DNA of 64,000 nucleotides, taken from positions 62,001 to 126,000 of the forward strand of contig NZ_BCYY01000001.1 of NCBI RefSeq assembly GCF_001598435.1, read 5' to 3'. This DNA is from Sphingomonas pituitosa NBRC 102491. GTDB lineage: Bacteria > Pseudomonadota > Alphaproteobacteria > Sphingomonadales > Sphingomonadaceae. A program made the translations under genes and the position numbers. Shown here piece by piece: positions 37,065-47,110 of the stretch. The first letter of the stretch is position 1. Every line of letters starts with the position of its first letter. The notes beneath the pieces were generated by a model. The model did not search any database and was not told the origin of the DNA. It saw nothing but the letters and a program-made list of their open reading frames with translations.

Positions 37065-38459
37065 ATGCAAACCGACGGCCTCCCCATGCCCCGCCGCCTG
37101 ACCGCCATCGCCGCCGTGTCGTTCGGCACGGCGCTGGTGGTGATCGACGGCGCCATCGCCACCGTGGCACTTCCCACCATCGCGCACGACCTGCGCGTCG
37201 ATTCCTCCGCCGCCGTGGCAGTGGTGACGGTGTACCAGCTGGTGCTGGTGATGCTGCTGCTGCCCTTTTCCGGACTGGGCAACCGGATCGGCCTGAAGCG
37301 GCTGTACCAATGGGGGCAGATCGTCTTCACCGTGGCGACGATCCTCTGCTTCTTCGCCAAGAGCCTGCCCTTCCTGCTGATCGTCCGCGCGGCGCAGGCC
37401 GCGGGCGCGGCGGCGGCGCTCAGCGTCTCCTCGGCGCTGGTGCGGCAGATCTATCCCGCGAAGCAGCTCGGCCGCGGGCTCGGCGTCAACTCGGTGGTGG
37501 TGTCGGTCTCCGCCGCGATCGCGCCGACATTGGGCGGGCTGGTCCTCGCGGTGGGCCCCTGGCCCTGGGTGTTCGCATCGGCCGTACCCTTCGCGATCGC
37601 CAGCCTGTTGCTCGGACGTTCGCTGCCCGACATTCCCCGCTCCAAGGCGCCGTTCGACGTGCTTGGCGCCGTGCTGTGCGCGGCGATGTTCGGGCTGGTC
37701 ATCGGCGGCGCGGAAAGCGCGGTGCATGGCGACAGCCCGGTCGTGTCCGCCGCGGTGGTGCTTGCGGGCATCGCGATCGGGGTGCTCTTCGTCCGCCGCG
37801 AGCAGGGCGAGGCCGAACCGATCCTGCCGGTCGACCTGCTCGCCCGGCCGGTACTGGCGCTCTCCACCATCGGCGCCTTCACCGCCTTCATCGCGACGAT
37901 GACGCTGCTCCTTTCGCTGCCCTTCCGGCTCCAGCACGGCTATGGCTTCGCGCCCTCCGAGGTGGGGGCGGTGATCGCCCCCTGGCCGCTGACGACGATG
38001 TTCGTCGCGCCGCTCGCCGGTACGCTGTCCGACAAATATCCGGCGGGCGCGCTGGGCGGGATCGGGATGACGATCGCGATCGCCGGCCTCGTCGCCCTCG
38101 CCTTCCTGCCGCACGATCCCAGCTATTTCGACATCGCCTGGCGCATGTCGCTGACCGGCGCGGGCTTCGGCATGTTCCTCTCGCCCAATGCGCGGCTGAT
38201 CATCGGTTCGGCACCGGTCGAGCGCGCCGCGGCCGCCGGCGGCCTCATCTCCACCACGCGGATGGTGGGGCAGACCACCGGCGCGACTCTGGTCGCCGCG
38301 CTGCTGGCACTGGGCGTCGGCGCGGGCATGACCCCCGCCCTGGTCGCCGCCGGCCTGGCGCTGGTCGCCGGCCTGTGCAGCCTCGCCCGCCTGCGACCCT
38401 CCATCCGCAATCCCGGCAAGACGGAAGCGGATCAGGCCCAGCCAGCCCAGATGGGGTAA
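37065..38459 (+). CDS. MFS drug exporter, DHA2-like
   Basis: A 464-residue multi-helix transporter. The N-terminus [32 protein letters not shown] is the DHA2 motif D1 region, and [16 protein letters not shown] is motif A. About 14 hydrophobic segments are visible. The likely role is proton-driven export of a toxic compound. ATG 37065 is used; the MPRRLTA Met at 37086 is an alternative. A second MFS gene follows 65 bases on. Confidence 0.87.
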   Translation: MQTDGLPMPRRLTAIAAVSFGTALVVIDGAIATVALPTIAHDLRVDSSAAVAVVTVYQLVLVMLLLPFSGLGNRIGLKRLYQWGQIVFTVATILCFFAKSLPFLLIVRAAQAAGAAAALSVSSALVRQIYPAKQLGRGLGVNSVVVSVSAAIAPTLGGLVLAVGPWPWVFASAVPFAIASLLLGRSLPDIPRSKAPFDVLGAVLCAAMFGLVIGGAESAVHGDSPVVSAAVVLAGIAIGVLFVRREQGEAEPILPVDLLARPVLALSTIGAFTAFIATMTLLLSLPFRLQHGYGFAPSEVGAVIAPWPLTTMFVAPLAGTLSDKYPAGALGGIGMTIAIAGLVALAFLPHDPSYFDIAWRMSLTGAGFGMFLSPNARLIIGSAPVERAAAAGGLISTTRMVGQTTGATLVAALLALGVGAGMTPALVAAGLALVAGLCSLARLRPSIRNPGKTEADQAQPAQMG

Positions 38460-38524
38460 AGCTTTAGCAGCCCCAAATCATCGAAGCATTGCGCGGGGAC
38501 CGACCGCGCGCCAAGAGCGGAAAC

Positions 38525-39847
38525 ATGGCCCAACATCCCTTCGCCATCGGCAATTTCCGCGCCTATTTCGTCGCCCGTCTCGCCGCCACACTGGGGCAGA
38601 TGGCGATGGTGATCGTGATCGGCTGGCAGGTCTACGACATCGCCCGCCGCACGATGAGCATCAAGGAAGCCGCCTTCCAGCTCGGCATGATCGGCGTCGC
38701 GCAGTTCCTGCCGCTGCTGTTCCTGTCGCTGTTCGCCGGCTGGGTGGCGGACCGGATCGACCGGCGCTGGATCGCGCGCGCCGCCGTGGCGCTGGAGGCA
38801 TTTTGCGCGCTCGCGCTCGCCTGGCTGACCTGGCGGCACACCATCACCCTGCCCGCCTTGTTCGGCATCGCCGCACTGCTTGGTGTCGCCCGCGCGTTCG
38901 TGAGCCCGGCGCTGGGCGCGCTGGCCCCGAATCTGGTGCCCAAGGCGGTGCTGCCCACGGCGATCGCGCTCAGCTCGCTCGCCTGGCAGAGCGGCACCGT
39001 GATCGGCCCGGCGATGGGCGGCTATCTCTATGCCGCGGCGTCGTGGCTGGCCTATGCCGTTTCGGGCGGGCTGTTCCTGGTCTCGTTGCTGATGCTGTTC
39101 CTGATCGGTCCGGTGCCCACCGCCGCGCGCAAGTTCACCGGCAGCCCGTTGTCGCAGATGGTCGACGGCCTCCATTATGTCCGCCGCAACCGGCTGGTGC
39201 TGGGCGCGATCTCGCTCGACCTGTTCGCGGTGCTGCTCGGCGGCGCTACGGCGATGCTGCCGGTCTATGCGCGCGACATCCTGCAGGTGGGATCGGAAGG
39301 GCTCGGGCACCTTCGCGCCGCGCCTGCGTTGGGTGCGGTGGTGACGGCCCTGTTCTTCTCGTGGCGCCCGCTCAGGACCAATGTGGGCGTGAAGATGCTG
39401 GTCGCGGTCGCGCTGTTCGGCGTGGCAACGGTGGTGTTCGGCGCGGCCGCCCCGCTGCTGGTGCCGGTGCTCGGCCCCAAGGCGGTCGGCACCGATCTCT
39501 CCCCCGCCGTGCTCGTCTCGCTCGCCGCTTTGTTCGTGCTGGGTGCTGCCGACATGGTCTCGGTCTATGTCCGCCAGTCGCTGATCCAGCTCTACACGCC
39601 GGACGAGATGCGCGGCCGCGTCGGTGCGGTCTCCACCCTGTTCATTTCCGGCTCGAACGAGCTGGGCGAAGCCGAAAGCGGCTTCCTCGCCGCGCTGATC
39701 GGCCCGGTCGCCGCGGTGATCGGCGGCGGCATCGGCGCGATCCTTGTCACGGCCCTGTGGGCGAAGCTATTCCCCGAACTCAAGCGGGCTCGAACCTTCG
39801 ATCCCCCGGCCACCCTCGAAGTTCCTCCGAAGGAGATGACGACATGA
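38525..39847 (+). CDS. MFS transporter, EntS-like
   Basis: A 440-residue 12-helix transporter of the EntS/MFS_3 type ([63 protein letters not shown]). EntS-like members export siderophores or drugs; the substrate here is unknown. ATG 38525 follows GAGCGGAAAC. The stop overlaps cysK as ATGA (39844-39847), so exporter and cysteine synthase are co-translated. Confidence 0.87.
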   Translation: MAQHPFAIGNFRAYFVARLAATLGQMAMVIVIGWQVYDIARRTMSIKEAAFQLGMIGVAQFLPLLFLSLFAGWVADRIDRRWIARAAVALEAFCALALAWLTWRHTITLPALFGIAALLGVARAFVSPALGALAPNLVPKAVLPTAIALSSLAWQSGTVIGPAMGGYLYAAASWLAYAVSGGLFLVSLLMLFLIGPVPTAARKFTGSPLSQMVDGLHYVRRNRLVLGAISLDLFAVLLGGATAMLPVYARDILQVGSEGLGHLRAAPALGAVVTALFFSWRPLRTNVGVKMLVAVALFGVATVVFGAAAPLLVPVLGPKAVGTDLSPAVLVSLAALFVLGAADMVSVYVRQSLIQLYTPDEMRGRVGAVSTLFISGSNELGEAESGFLAALIGPVAAVIGGGIGAILVTALWAKLFPELKRARTFDPPATLEVPPKEMTT

Positions 39848-40764
39848 AGGCCAATACGATCCTCGAAACGATCGGCAACACGCCGCACGTCCGTATCAAC
39901 AAGCTGTTCCCCGGCGCCGAGGTGTGGATCAAGTCCGAGCGCTCGAACCCGGGCGGCTCGATCAAGGACCGCATCGCGCTGGCGATGGTCGAGGCCGCCG
40001 AGAAGGACGGCAGCCTCCAGCCCGGCGGCACGATCGTCGAGCCGACCAGCGGCAATACCGGCGTCGGCCTGGCGATGGTCGCGGCGGTGAAGGGCTACAA
40101 GCTGGTCCTGGTGATGCCCGAGAGCATGTCGCTCGAACGCCGCCGGCTGATGCTGGCCTATGGCGCCAGCTTCGACCTGACGCCGCGCGAGAAGGGCATG
40201 AAGGGCGCGATCGAGCGCGCACTCGAAATCGTCGAGAGCACGCCGGGTGCGTGGATGCCGCAGCAGTTCGAAAACGCTGCGAACATCGAGGTGCATGTAC
40301 GGACCACCGCACAGGAAATCCTCAACGACTTCCGCGACACGCCGATCGACGTGATCATCACCGGTGTCGGCACCGGCGGCCACATCACCGGCGTCGCCGA
40401 GGCGCTGAAGAAGGAATGGCCGGACCTCAAGGTCTACGCGGTCGAGCCCGAGCTTTCGCCGGTCATTTCGGGCGGCCAGCCGGGACCGCACCCGATCCAG
40501 GGCATCGGCGCGGGCTTCGTGCCGAAGAACCTGCACACCGATGCGATCGACGGCGTGATCAAGGTCGATGCCGCCGTCGCCAAGGACATGGCGCGCCGCT
40601 CGGCCGCCGAAGAGGGCATGCTGGTCGGCATCTCCTCGGGTGGCACGCTCGCCGCCATCCTGCAGAAGCTGCCCGACCTGCCCGACGGTGTGCGCGTACT
40701 CGGCTTCAACTACGATACCGGCGAGCGCTATCTGAGCGTGCCGGACTTCCTGCCCGAGAGCTGA
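39844..40764 (+). CDS. cysK: Cysteine synthase A (O-acetylserine sulfhydrylase)
   Basis: A 306-residue PLP enzyme making cysteine from O-acetylserine and sulfide. The PLP lysine is in [16 protein letters not shown], the substrate loop is [13 protein letters not shown], and the phosphate-binding loop is [32 protein letters not shown] is also typical. The length is usual. It is coupled to the EntS-like exporter, which may suggest control of cysteine-linked compounds, but this is speculative. Confidence 0.95.
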   Translation: MKANTILETIGNTPHVRINKLFPGAEVWIKSERSNPGGSIKDRIALAMVEAAEKDGSLQPGGTIVEPTSGNTGVGLAMVAAVKGYKLVLVMPESMSLERRRLMLAYGASFDLTPREKGMKGAIERALEIVESTPGAWMPQQFENAANIEVHVRTTAQEILNDFRDTPIDVIITGVGTGGHITGVAEALKKEWPDLKVYAVEPELSPVISGGQPGPHPIQGIGAGFVPKNLHTDAIDGVIKVDAAVAKDMARRSAAEEGMLVGISSGGTLAAILQKLPDLPDGVRVLGFNYDTGERYLSVPDFLPES

Positions 40765-40793
40765 TCGATACCGGGGTGGGGATGCCCCCACCC

Positions 40794-40891
40794 CCGTCAT
40801 CCCGGCGAAAGCCGGGATCCATTCGCCACTCGGTTGTAGCAGGAGCCGTGACGCTGAGGGCAATGGATCCCGGCTTTCGCCGGGATGACAG
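40794..40891 (+). repeat. Paired inverted REP-like element, copy 2
   Basis: ATCCCGGC-GAAA-GCCGGGAT (40799-40818) and ATCCCGGC-TTTC-GCCGGGAT (40867-40886), in inverted orientation between cysK and the OmpA-like gene. Outer CCGTC/GACAG flanks, a GAAA tetraloop and a 48-base centre match copy 1 at 4957-5053, and parts of the centre (GAGCCG, GGGCA-TGG) are shared too. Confidence 0.88.
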
Positions 40892-40902
40892 TCCGTTGTT
40901 GC

Positions 40903-41538
40903 CTATTGCTGAGACTTAGGATCAACCGACGGAGCCTCGCCGGTTCCATTGTCCGGTGTAGCCTCTGGCGTCTCCTCAGAGCCAGGCAACGCCACCTGCA
41001 CCTCGACCCGCCGGTTCTTCGCCCGCGCATCCGGATCGTCGCTGCCATCCGCTTTGGCATTCGGCACCAGCGCGCGGGTTTCGCCGAATGCAATCACCGT
41101 CATCCGCTCGGCCGGCACGCCCTTCGACAGCAGATAGTCGCGCACCGCTTCGGCCCGCTTGCGCGAGGAGACCAGGTTGTCGCGGTCGTTGCCGCGCGTG
41201 TCGCTGTGGCCGCCGATGGTGATCGGGCCGCCGGCGGCCATGGTCGCAGTGCCGAGCATCTCGTCCAGTGCCCTCCTGCCGGCATCATCCAGCTTCAGCC
41301 CCGAAACGCCGAACGGCACCACGAGATCCAGCGGCTTGAGCGCGCGCTTTTCGGGTTCGTCGGGCACGACCTCCGGCCGCAGGATCGACTTGGGCGCCTC
41401 GGCGGCGCTGTTGTTCGCGAGGCTGTCCTCCTCGGCAACGATGCTCTTGTTCTCGGCCGCCGCATTGTCGCGCGGGGCCTCACGGGCATCGCAGCCCGCC
41501 AGCAATCCCATGAGCGCCAGCATCGCCCATCTGCTCAT
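40903..41538 (-). CDS. OmpA-like peptidoglycan-binding lipoprotein
   Basis: A 211-residue lipoprotein with lipobox LLAGC (Cys16). After an Ala/Glu-rich linker, residues about 70-185 form an OmpA C-terminal domain with ITIGGHSDTRGNDRDN, SSRKRAEAVRDYLLSKGV and KNRRVEVQV, the peptidoglycan-binding residues. A short disordered tail follows. Its ATG overlaps the antiporter stop (ATGA), so the two are coupled. Confidence 0.9.
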   Translation of the reverse strand: MSRWAMLALMGLLAGCDAREAPRDNAAAENKSIVAEEDSLANNSAAEAPKSILRPEVVPDEPEKRALKPLDLVVPFGVSGLKLDDAGRRALDEMLGTATMAAGGPITIGGHSDTRGNDRDNLVSSRKRAEAVRDYLLSKGVPAERMTVIAFGETRALVPNAKADGSDDPDARAKNRRVEVQVALPGSEETPEATPDNGTGEAPSVDPKSQQ

Positions 41539-43352
41539 GCAACCTCCTCCTGAAGCCGTCGCGCCGCCGGCATGGGGGGCACGTACGAGATGATCGTGTC
41601 GCCAGGCTGCGGCGTCGGCCGGCTGGCGTGCGAGAAGAAGCGGAGCAGCCCGCCCTTGCGCACCAGCAGCAGCATGTCCGCCGCGTCGGGCAGGTCGGCC
41701 TTGGCGGCGTCGAAGTCGAACTGCTCGGTCAGCCGCGTCTTGCGGAAGCTCCAGCCCTCGCTGTCGCGCGCGACGATCTCCTCGACGCCGTGCCCGCTGG
41801 TGAACAGCGCGCGGCCGCGGAGCGACTCGGGCAGCGCCCGCGCGTCCTCGTCGTCGCCGCCGCTGCCGAGCTGGTAGACATTGTCGCGGCCCATCTCATG
41901 GGCGAATTCGTTGCAGACCAGCGCGTTATACGCCTCGTTGTCGCTGGTCGCAGCGAGCACCTGGAACTGCGACATGTCCAGCCGATCCTCGGTCGCCTCG
42001 GCGAGGATTTCGCCGTGATAGGTGGAGATGCCGGCCGAGCGTGCAGGCCGCAGCCGTTGCCAGCTGGTGTCGCAGATCGTCACGGGTACCTCGATCTGGC
42101 GGAGTTGCTCGGCGAGCGCGAGGCTCCACGGCGTGCCGCCGACGATCAGCAGGCCGCGCTCCGTCGCACCGGTCACCTTGAGCAGCTTGGCGACGGGCCC
42201 GATCGAGAAGCCGTGCGCGACGATCGTCGCGACGACGACCGCGAAGGAGAGCGTTACCAGGATCGAGCCATCGCTATATCCCAATTTGTCGAGCCGCAGC
42301 GCGAACAGGCCGGAGATCGCCACCGCGACGATGCCGCGCGGCGCGATCCACGCGACCAGCAACCGTTCGTTCCACGGCACCTTGGTGAAGGCGAGGCTCA
42401 GCAGCACGGTGATCGGCCGCACGAGGAACAGCAGCGCCGCGAGGAAGGCGAGGAAGCGCCATTCGAAATGGCGCAGCACCTCGAAATCGAGCGAGGCGGA
42501 AAGCAGCACGAACACGCCCGAGATGAGGAGAACGGTGACGTTCTCCTTGAACGGATGGATGTCGCGCAGCGAATCGAGCCGCATATTGGCGAGCGCCACG
42601 CCCATGACGGTGACGGTGATTAGCCCGGTCTCCTGCTGGATCAGGTTCGATCCGACGAACACGCCGATCACGGCGACGAGCAGCACCGGCGCCTTGAGAT
42701 ACTCCGGCACATGCCCACGCTGGAAGGCCCAGCCGATCGCCCTGGCGACCACGAAGCCGATGAGCCCGGCGACAAGGCTGGCGGCAAGCAACGAGCCCAG
42801 CACGCTGATTAGCGTACCGCCGTCGCCCGCGCGGCGGAGATATTCATAGGTGACCAGCCCGCACAGCGCACCGATCGGATCGTTGACGATCGCTTCCCAT
42901 TTCAGAATGGCGCGTGGCCGCTGCGCGACGTTGCTCTGGCGGAGCAACGGCAGGACCACCGTCGGCCCGGTGACGACCAGGATGCCGGCGAACAGCGTCG
43001 CCACCGGCCACACCAGCCCGGCAGCATAGTAAAGCGCCAGCGTCCCCAGCCCCCAGCCGATCGGCACGCCCAGCAGCACCAGCCGGGTCACCGCGCCGTC
43101 GGTGCGCCGCAGCTCGCGAAAGTTGAGGCTGAGGCCGCCCTCGAACAGGATCAGCGCGACGGCGATCGAGACGATCGGTTCGAGCAGTTCGCCGAACACT
43201 GCGTGCGGCTCGATCACTCCGGCCACCGGCCCGGCGAGCACACCGGCGACGAGCATCAGCGCGATTGCCGGCCAGCCGGTGCGCCAGGCGATCCACTGCG
43301 CACCGATGCCCAGCGCACCGATCAGCGCAATGACGAGCGCGGGTTGATGCAT
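41535..43352 (-). CDS. CPA-family cation:proton antiporter with RCK/TrkA-like C-terminus
   Basis: A 605-residue protein. Twelve or so membrane segments up to about residue 390 form the Na+/H+ exchanger core (ALILFEGGLSLNFRELRR, VTGPTVVLPLLRQSNV, ILKWEAIVNDPIGAL with the conserved Asn-Asp pair). The C-terminal 200 residues contain a TrkA-N-like nucleotide-binding domain (GLLIVGGTPWSLALAEQL). It should regulate pH and Na+/K+. ATG 43352 (MHQPALV) is chosen over 43400. An EcfG-like promoter lies upstream. Confidence 0.9.
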   Translation of the reverse strand: MHQPALVIALIGALGIGAQWIAWRTGWPAIALMLVAGVLAGPVAGVIEPHAVFGELLEPIVSIAVALILFEGGLSLNFRELRRTDGAVTRLVLLGVPIGWGLGTLALYYAAGLVWPVATLFAGILVVTGPTVVLPLLRQSNVAQRPRAILKWEAIVNDPIGALCGLVTYEYLRRAGDGGTLISVLGSLLAASLVAGLIGFVVARAIGWAFQRGHVPEYLKAPVLLVAVIGVFVGSNLIQQETGLITVTVMGVALANMRLDSLRDIHPFKENVTVLLISGVFVLLSASLDFEVLRHFEWRFLAFLAALLFLVRPITVLLSLAFTKVPWNERLLVAWIAPRGIVAVAISGLFALRLDKLGYSDGSILVTLSFAVVVATIVAHGFSIGPVAKLLKVTGATERGLLIVGGTPWSLALAEQLRQIEVPVTICDTSWQRLRPARSAGISTYHGEILAEATEDRLDMSQFQVLAATSDNEAYNALVCNEFAHEMGRDNVYQLGSGGDDEDARALPESLRGRALFTSGHGVEEIVARDSEGWSFRKTRLTEQFDFDAAKADLPDAADMLLLVRKGGLLRFFSHASRPTPQPGDTIISYVPPMPAARRLQEEVA

Positions 43353-43401
43353 GCTAGAAAACCTATCTTCATTCGTTCGCAGGAAAACGTGCCCCGCCAC
43401 A

Positions 43402-43428
43402 ATACGGTTGCGGCACCGTATCGGTTCC
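43402..43428 (-). promoter_or_regulatory. EcfG-like promoter overlapping an inverted repeat
   Basis: On the minus strand, GGAAC (43428-43424), 17 bases, then CGTATT (43406-43401), close to the EcfG pattern GGAAC-N16/17-CGTT. The same bases form ATACGGT-N6-ACCGTAT (43402-43421). It lies about 50 bases upstream of the antiporter ATG. Confidence 0.4.
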
Positions 43429-43464
43429 GTTCAGCCGTCCGGCGCGCGCCTGTTTCCTTGGCCG

Positions 43465-44850
43465 ATGCTTTGGGATAAGGGCGACCACCCTCGATCGAGA
43501 ACGCCACAACCGCCTGTGACGCCCAGCAATTCCTCCGCTCCCACGCCTGCCTGGCTTCGCCTGGTACTCGGCATCCTCGCGCTCGCTGCGCTCGTGATCC
43601 CCACCTTGCTGGTGGTGAACGCGCCCAAAGTGTCGCATCGGCACCACCGCGTGCCGCCCGTGGCGCTGCCCAACCGGGTGGTGCCGAAGGAGGAGCTGCC
43701 GCCGGTCGAGCCGATCGCCATTGCCGATCTCACGCCCGACGATGCGCGCGCGTTCAACGAGTCGATCCCGTTTTCGACCGATCCCAACCCCGCCGCCCGG
43801 CCCTTTCACCTCGTCGGCGCGGCCGACAGCCAGGAGCGCGCGGTCGATTGCCTGGCCGCGGCCGAAGTCTATGAGGCGGGTGACGATGCGCAGGGCGAAC
43901 GCGCGGTGGCGCAGGTCATCCTGAACCGTGTACGCCACCCCGCCTTCCCGAAGACCGTGTGCGGCGTGGTGTTCCAGGGATCGGAGCGCAGCACCGGCTG
44001 CCAGTTCACCTTCAGCTGCGACGGCGCCCTGCTGCGCTGGTCACCGACCCCCGCCGCCTGGGCGCGCGCCCGCGAGATCGCCACGATGGCGCTGCACGGC
44101 GCGGTGTTCCGTCCGGTCGGTCACGCGACCCATTACCATACCGATTGGGTGGTGCCCTATTGGAGTGCGAGCCTCGACAAGATCGTCGCGCTGCACACCC
44201 ATCTGTTCTTCCGCTGGGCAGGCTGGTGGGGCACCCCGCCCGCCTTCAACCGCGCCTATTTGGCGAACGAGCCCAACATCGCGTTGTTGGGCAAGCTGTC
44301 GCCCGCGCACCAGGGCGAAGCGCCGCCGCTGGAGGAAGCGAGCAACCTGCCCGTGGATCTCGCAACCCGCATGGCGGCGATCCCGGCCAGTGCAGTTCCG
44401 GCGCCGGTGGCCGGCGACCCCAACGTGTTCCTGATCCTGCTCCCCAAGAGCGTAGCGGCGGAGAGCTTTCCGGCGCTGGCAATGAAGGCATGCGGCGAGC
44501 GGCCCTATTGCAAGTTCATGGCCTGGAGCGACCCCGCCAAGCGCCCGCCACGCCTTCCTCCGACCGGCGAGCAGGCCATGGCGATGAGCTTCAGCTATCT
44601 CCGCGACGACTCGGTGAAATATGCGAAGGCGCTTTGGAACTGCGAGCAGTTCCCACGTCCGGCCATCACGCAGTGCATGCGCCGGGCGCTCCCGCCGCTG
44701 CCCTCGCCCACGCCGACGGTCGCAGCGATCCCGGCGCCGAGCACGGAACCCGCACCGCTGGACGGCGTCCGCCGCAGGACACCGGCACAGAACAAGGCCG
44801 GCGCTGCGGCTCCCGCAACGCCGGCCTCGTCGAGCGCGAGCAGCGATTAG
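43465..44850 (+). CDS. Membrane-anchored SleB-type cell wall hydrolase
   Basis: A protein of about 461 residues with one N-terminal hydrophobic anchor (LRLVLGILALAALVIPTLLVV). The Hydrolase_2/SleB domain spans RAVDCLAAAEVYEAGDDAQGERAVAQVILNRV (with the likely catalytic Glu) to ATHYHTDWVVPYW. These are lytic transglycosylase-like enzymes for peptidoglycan. The C-terminus is Pro/Ala-rich. The start is uncertain: ATG 43465 or GTG 43516; neither has a ribosome site. The stop overlaps the convergent dehydrogenase stop. Confidence 0.85.
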   Translation: MLWDKGDHPRSRTPQPPVTPSNSSAPTPAWLRLVLGILALAALVIPTLLVVNAPKVSHRHHRVPPVALPNRVVPKEELPPVEPIAIADLTPDDARAFNESIPFSTDPNPAARPFHLVGAADSQERAVDCLAAAEVYEAGDDAQGERAVAQVILNRVRHPAFPKTVCGVVFQGSERSTGCQFTFSCDGALLRWSPTPAAWARAREIATMALHGAVFRPVGHATHYHTDWVVPYWSASLDKIVALHTHLFFRWAGWWGTPPAFNRAYLANEPNIALLGKLSPAHQGEAPPLEEASNLPVDLATRMAAIPASAVPAPVAGDPNVFLILLPKSVAAESFPALAMKACGERPYCKFMAWSDPAKRPPRLPPTGEQAMAMSFSYLRDDSVKYAKALWNCEQFPRPAITQCMRRALPPLPSPTPTVAAIPAPSTEPAPLDGVRRRTPAQNKAGAAAPATPASSSASSD

Positions 44851-46649
44851 GCTGCCTTGAACATTTCGGGATCGAGCGCCATCACCGCCTCGCTGCCCGC
44901 CTCGATCTTGCGGCGCAGGCCGCTCGCATCGGGCAGGAACCGCTCGGCATAGAAGCGCGCGGTGACCAGCTTGGCCTCGAGGAAGGCGACGTCCTCGGCG
45001 CCCTGCTCCAGCGCTTCGGCAGCGGCCTTGGCCATGCGCAGCCACATCAGGCCCAGCGCCACCGTGCCGGTGAGCTGCATGTACGAATAGGCGCCAGCGC
45101 CGACCTCGTTCGGGTTCTTGAAGCCGTTCTGCGCCAGCCACATCGTCGCGCCCTGCAGGTGCCCCAGCGCCTTTTCCAGCGCCTCGGCGAAGCCGGCGAG
45201 CTTGGCATGGCCCTTGGCGACGGCGATTTCCTCGCTCACCACGCGGAACAGCGCCTGCACCGCGCGGCCGCCGTTGAGCGCCAGCTTGCGGCCGACCAGG
45301 TCCATCGCCTGCACGCCGTTGGTGCCTTCGTAGATCATCGCGATACGGGCATCGCGGACATACTGCTCCATGCCCCATTCGGCAATGTAGCCGTGGCCGC
45401 CATAGACCTGCTGGCAATCGGTCGCGACCTTGTAGCCGATATCGGTGCCGACGCCCTTGATCACCGGGGTGAGCAGCCCGATCAGGTCCCCGGCGAGCTG
45501 GCGCTCTTCCTCGGTCGCGGCGGCATGCTCCATGTCGACCTGGAGCGCACCCCACAGGCAGAGCGCGCGCAGGCCCTCGATCTGGGCCTTGGCCTCCATC
45601 AGCATGCGGCGGACGTCGGGGTGGACGAACAGCGTGTCGGCCTTCTCGGTCGGCTCCTTGGGGCCGGTCAGCGCGCGGCCCTGGCGACGGTCGCCGGCGT
45701 ACTGGACGGCGTTCTGCATCGCGACTTCGGCGATGCCGAGGCCCTGCAGGCCGACGCCGAGGCGCGCGGCGTTCATCATGATGAACATGGCCGCCAAGCC
45801 CTTCATCTCGTCGCCGACCAGCCAGCCCTTGGCGCCGTCATAGTTCATCACGCAGGTCGAATTGGCGTGGATGCCCATCTTGTGCTCGATCGAGCCGCAC
45901 GACACCGGGTTGCGCTCGCCCAGCGAGCCGTCGTCGTTCACCAGGAACTTCGGCACCACGAACAGCGAGATGCCCTTGGTGCTGTCCGGCGCGCCGGGCG
46001 TCTTGGCCAGCACCAGATGGATGATGTTGCTGGTCAGGTCGTGCTCGCCCGACGAGATGAAGATCTTGGTGCCGGTGATGCTGTAGGAACCGTCGGCATT
46101 GGGCTCGGCCTTGGTCTTGATCAGGCCCAGATCGGTGCCGCACTGCGGCTCCGTCAGGTTCATCGTGCCGCCCCATTCGCCCGAGACCATCTTGGGGACG
46201 TACTTGGCCTTCTGCTCGTCCGAGCCCTTGACCAGAAGGGCGGCGATCGCGCCGTGGGTGAGGCCGGGGTACATGGCGAAGGCCATGTTGGCCGATATCA
46301 TGTACTCTTGGAACGCAGTGGAGACGACGTGCGGCATGCCCTGCCCGCCATATTCGGCCGGCGCGCTCAGCGTGCCCCAGCCGCTCTCGACGAACTGCTG
46401 GTAGGCGTGCCTGAAGCCTTCCGGCGTCGTCACGCTGCCATCGGCATGGCGGGTGCAGCCCTGCTGGTCGCCGCTATGGTTGATCGGGAACAGCACCTCG
46501 GCGACGAACTTGCCGCCCTCCTCCAGCACCGCATCGACCACGTCGGGCGTCGCTGCCTGGAAGTGCGGCAGGTTGGTATAGCGATCGAGCCCGATGACCC
46601 GATCCAGAACGAAGCGCGTGTCGCGCACGGGGGGCGTAAACTGCGGCAT
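44847..46649 (-). CDS. Long-form acyl-CoA dehydrogenase with extra C-terminal domain
   Basis: A 600-residue flavoenzyme of the long (DmdC-like) acyl-CoA dehydrogenase branch. LTEPQCGTDLGLIKTKA and ITGTKIFISSGEHDL bind FAD and substrate, and IYEGTNGVQAMDLVGRKL holds the catalytic Glu region. The substrate may be a short, branched or medium-chain acyl-CoA. It lies 26 bases after a MerR-family gene on the same strand; together they look like a LiuR-type acyl-CoA catabolic unit. Confidence 0.93.
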   Translation of the reverse strand: MPQFTPPVRDTRFVLDRVIGLDRYTNLPHFQAATPDVVDAVLEEGGKFVAEVLFPINHSGDQQGCTRHADGSVTTPEGFRHAYQQFVESGWGTLSAPAEYGGQGMPHVVSTAFQEYMISANMAFAMYPGLTHGAIAALLVKGSDEQKAKYVPKMVSGEWGGTMNLTEPQCGTDLGLIKTKAEPNADGSYSITGTKIFISSGEHDLTSNIIHLVLAKTPGAPDSTKGISLFVVPKFLVNDDGSLGERNPVSCGSIEHKMGIHANSTCVMNYDGAKGWLVGDEMKGLAAMFIMMNAARLGVGLQGLGIAEVAMQNAVQYAGDRRQGRALTGPKEPTEKADTLFVHPDVRRMLMEAKAQIEGLRALCLWGALQVDMEHAAATEEERQLAGDLIGLLTPVIKGVGTDIGYKVATDCQQVYGGHGYIAEWGMEQYVRDARIAMIYEGTNGVQAMDLVGRKLALNGGRAVQALFRVVSEEIAVAKGHAKLAGFAEALEKALGHLQGATMWLAQNGFKNPNEVGAGAYSYMQLTGTVALGLMWLRMAKAAAEALEQGAEDVAFLEAKLVTARFYAERFLPDASGLRRKIEAGSEAVMALDPEMFKAA

Positions 46650-46675
46650 TTCAGGTTCCTCAGTGCTCGTTGGCT

Positions 46676-47104
46676 TTAGTGCTCGTTGTCTTTGCTTTTG
46701 ATCAGGTCGACGAACTGCGCGAGCTCGGCAATGTGCGCATCGATGTCGCGCTTCTGCGCTTCCAGATGGGCGATGCGGTCCATGCAGCGCTCCACCGTCA
46801 CCTGGCGCTGCACGCGCCTGCCGTCGCCCAGATCGTAGAGATCGATCATTTCCTTGATCTCGCCCAGGCTGAAGCCGACGCGCTTGCCGCGCAGGATCCA
46901 GGCGAGCCGGGCGCGATCACGATGCGTGTAGATGCGCTGGGTGCCGCGCCGCTCGGGCGAGATCAGCCCCTCGTCCTCATAGAAACGCAACGCGCGGGGC
47001 GTGACGGCGAACTCGGCGCACAGGTCGGAAATCGAAAAGGCGTCCCGGTCCGGACGCGGTTCGATCGGCGCCAGGGCCTCGATCGGAAAGGCAGCAGCGG
47101 TCAT
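46676..47104 (-). CDS. MerR-family regulator of the acyl-CoA dehydrogenase operon
   Basis: A 142-residue MerR protein. The winged HTH is FSISDLCAEFAVTPRALRFYEDEGLISPERRG (residues 23-54), followed by the hinge VGFSLGEIKEMIDLYD and a coiled-coil dimer helix to the C-terminus. It has no metal-binding Cys cluster, which fits the LiuR type sensing acyl-CoA intermediates. ATG 47104 has no Shine-Dalgarno; the -10 box ends only 6 bases upstream, so the message is probably leaderless. Confidence 0.88.
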   Translation of the reverse strand: MTAAAFPIEALAPIEPRPDRDAFSISDLCAEFAVTPRALRFYEDEGLISPERRGTQRIYTHRDRARLAWILRGKRVGFSLGEIKEMIDLYDLGDGRRVQRQVTVERCMDRIAHLEAQKRDIDAHIAELAQFVDLIKSKDNEH

Positions 47105-47110
47105 GCAGCC

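Noticed and set aside
43959..46679. A 906-codon plus-strand frame over the wall hydrolase and dehydrogenase genes
   Set aside because: It is out of frame with the hydrolase and antisense to the dehydrogenase; its translation is His/Arg-rich filler.
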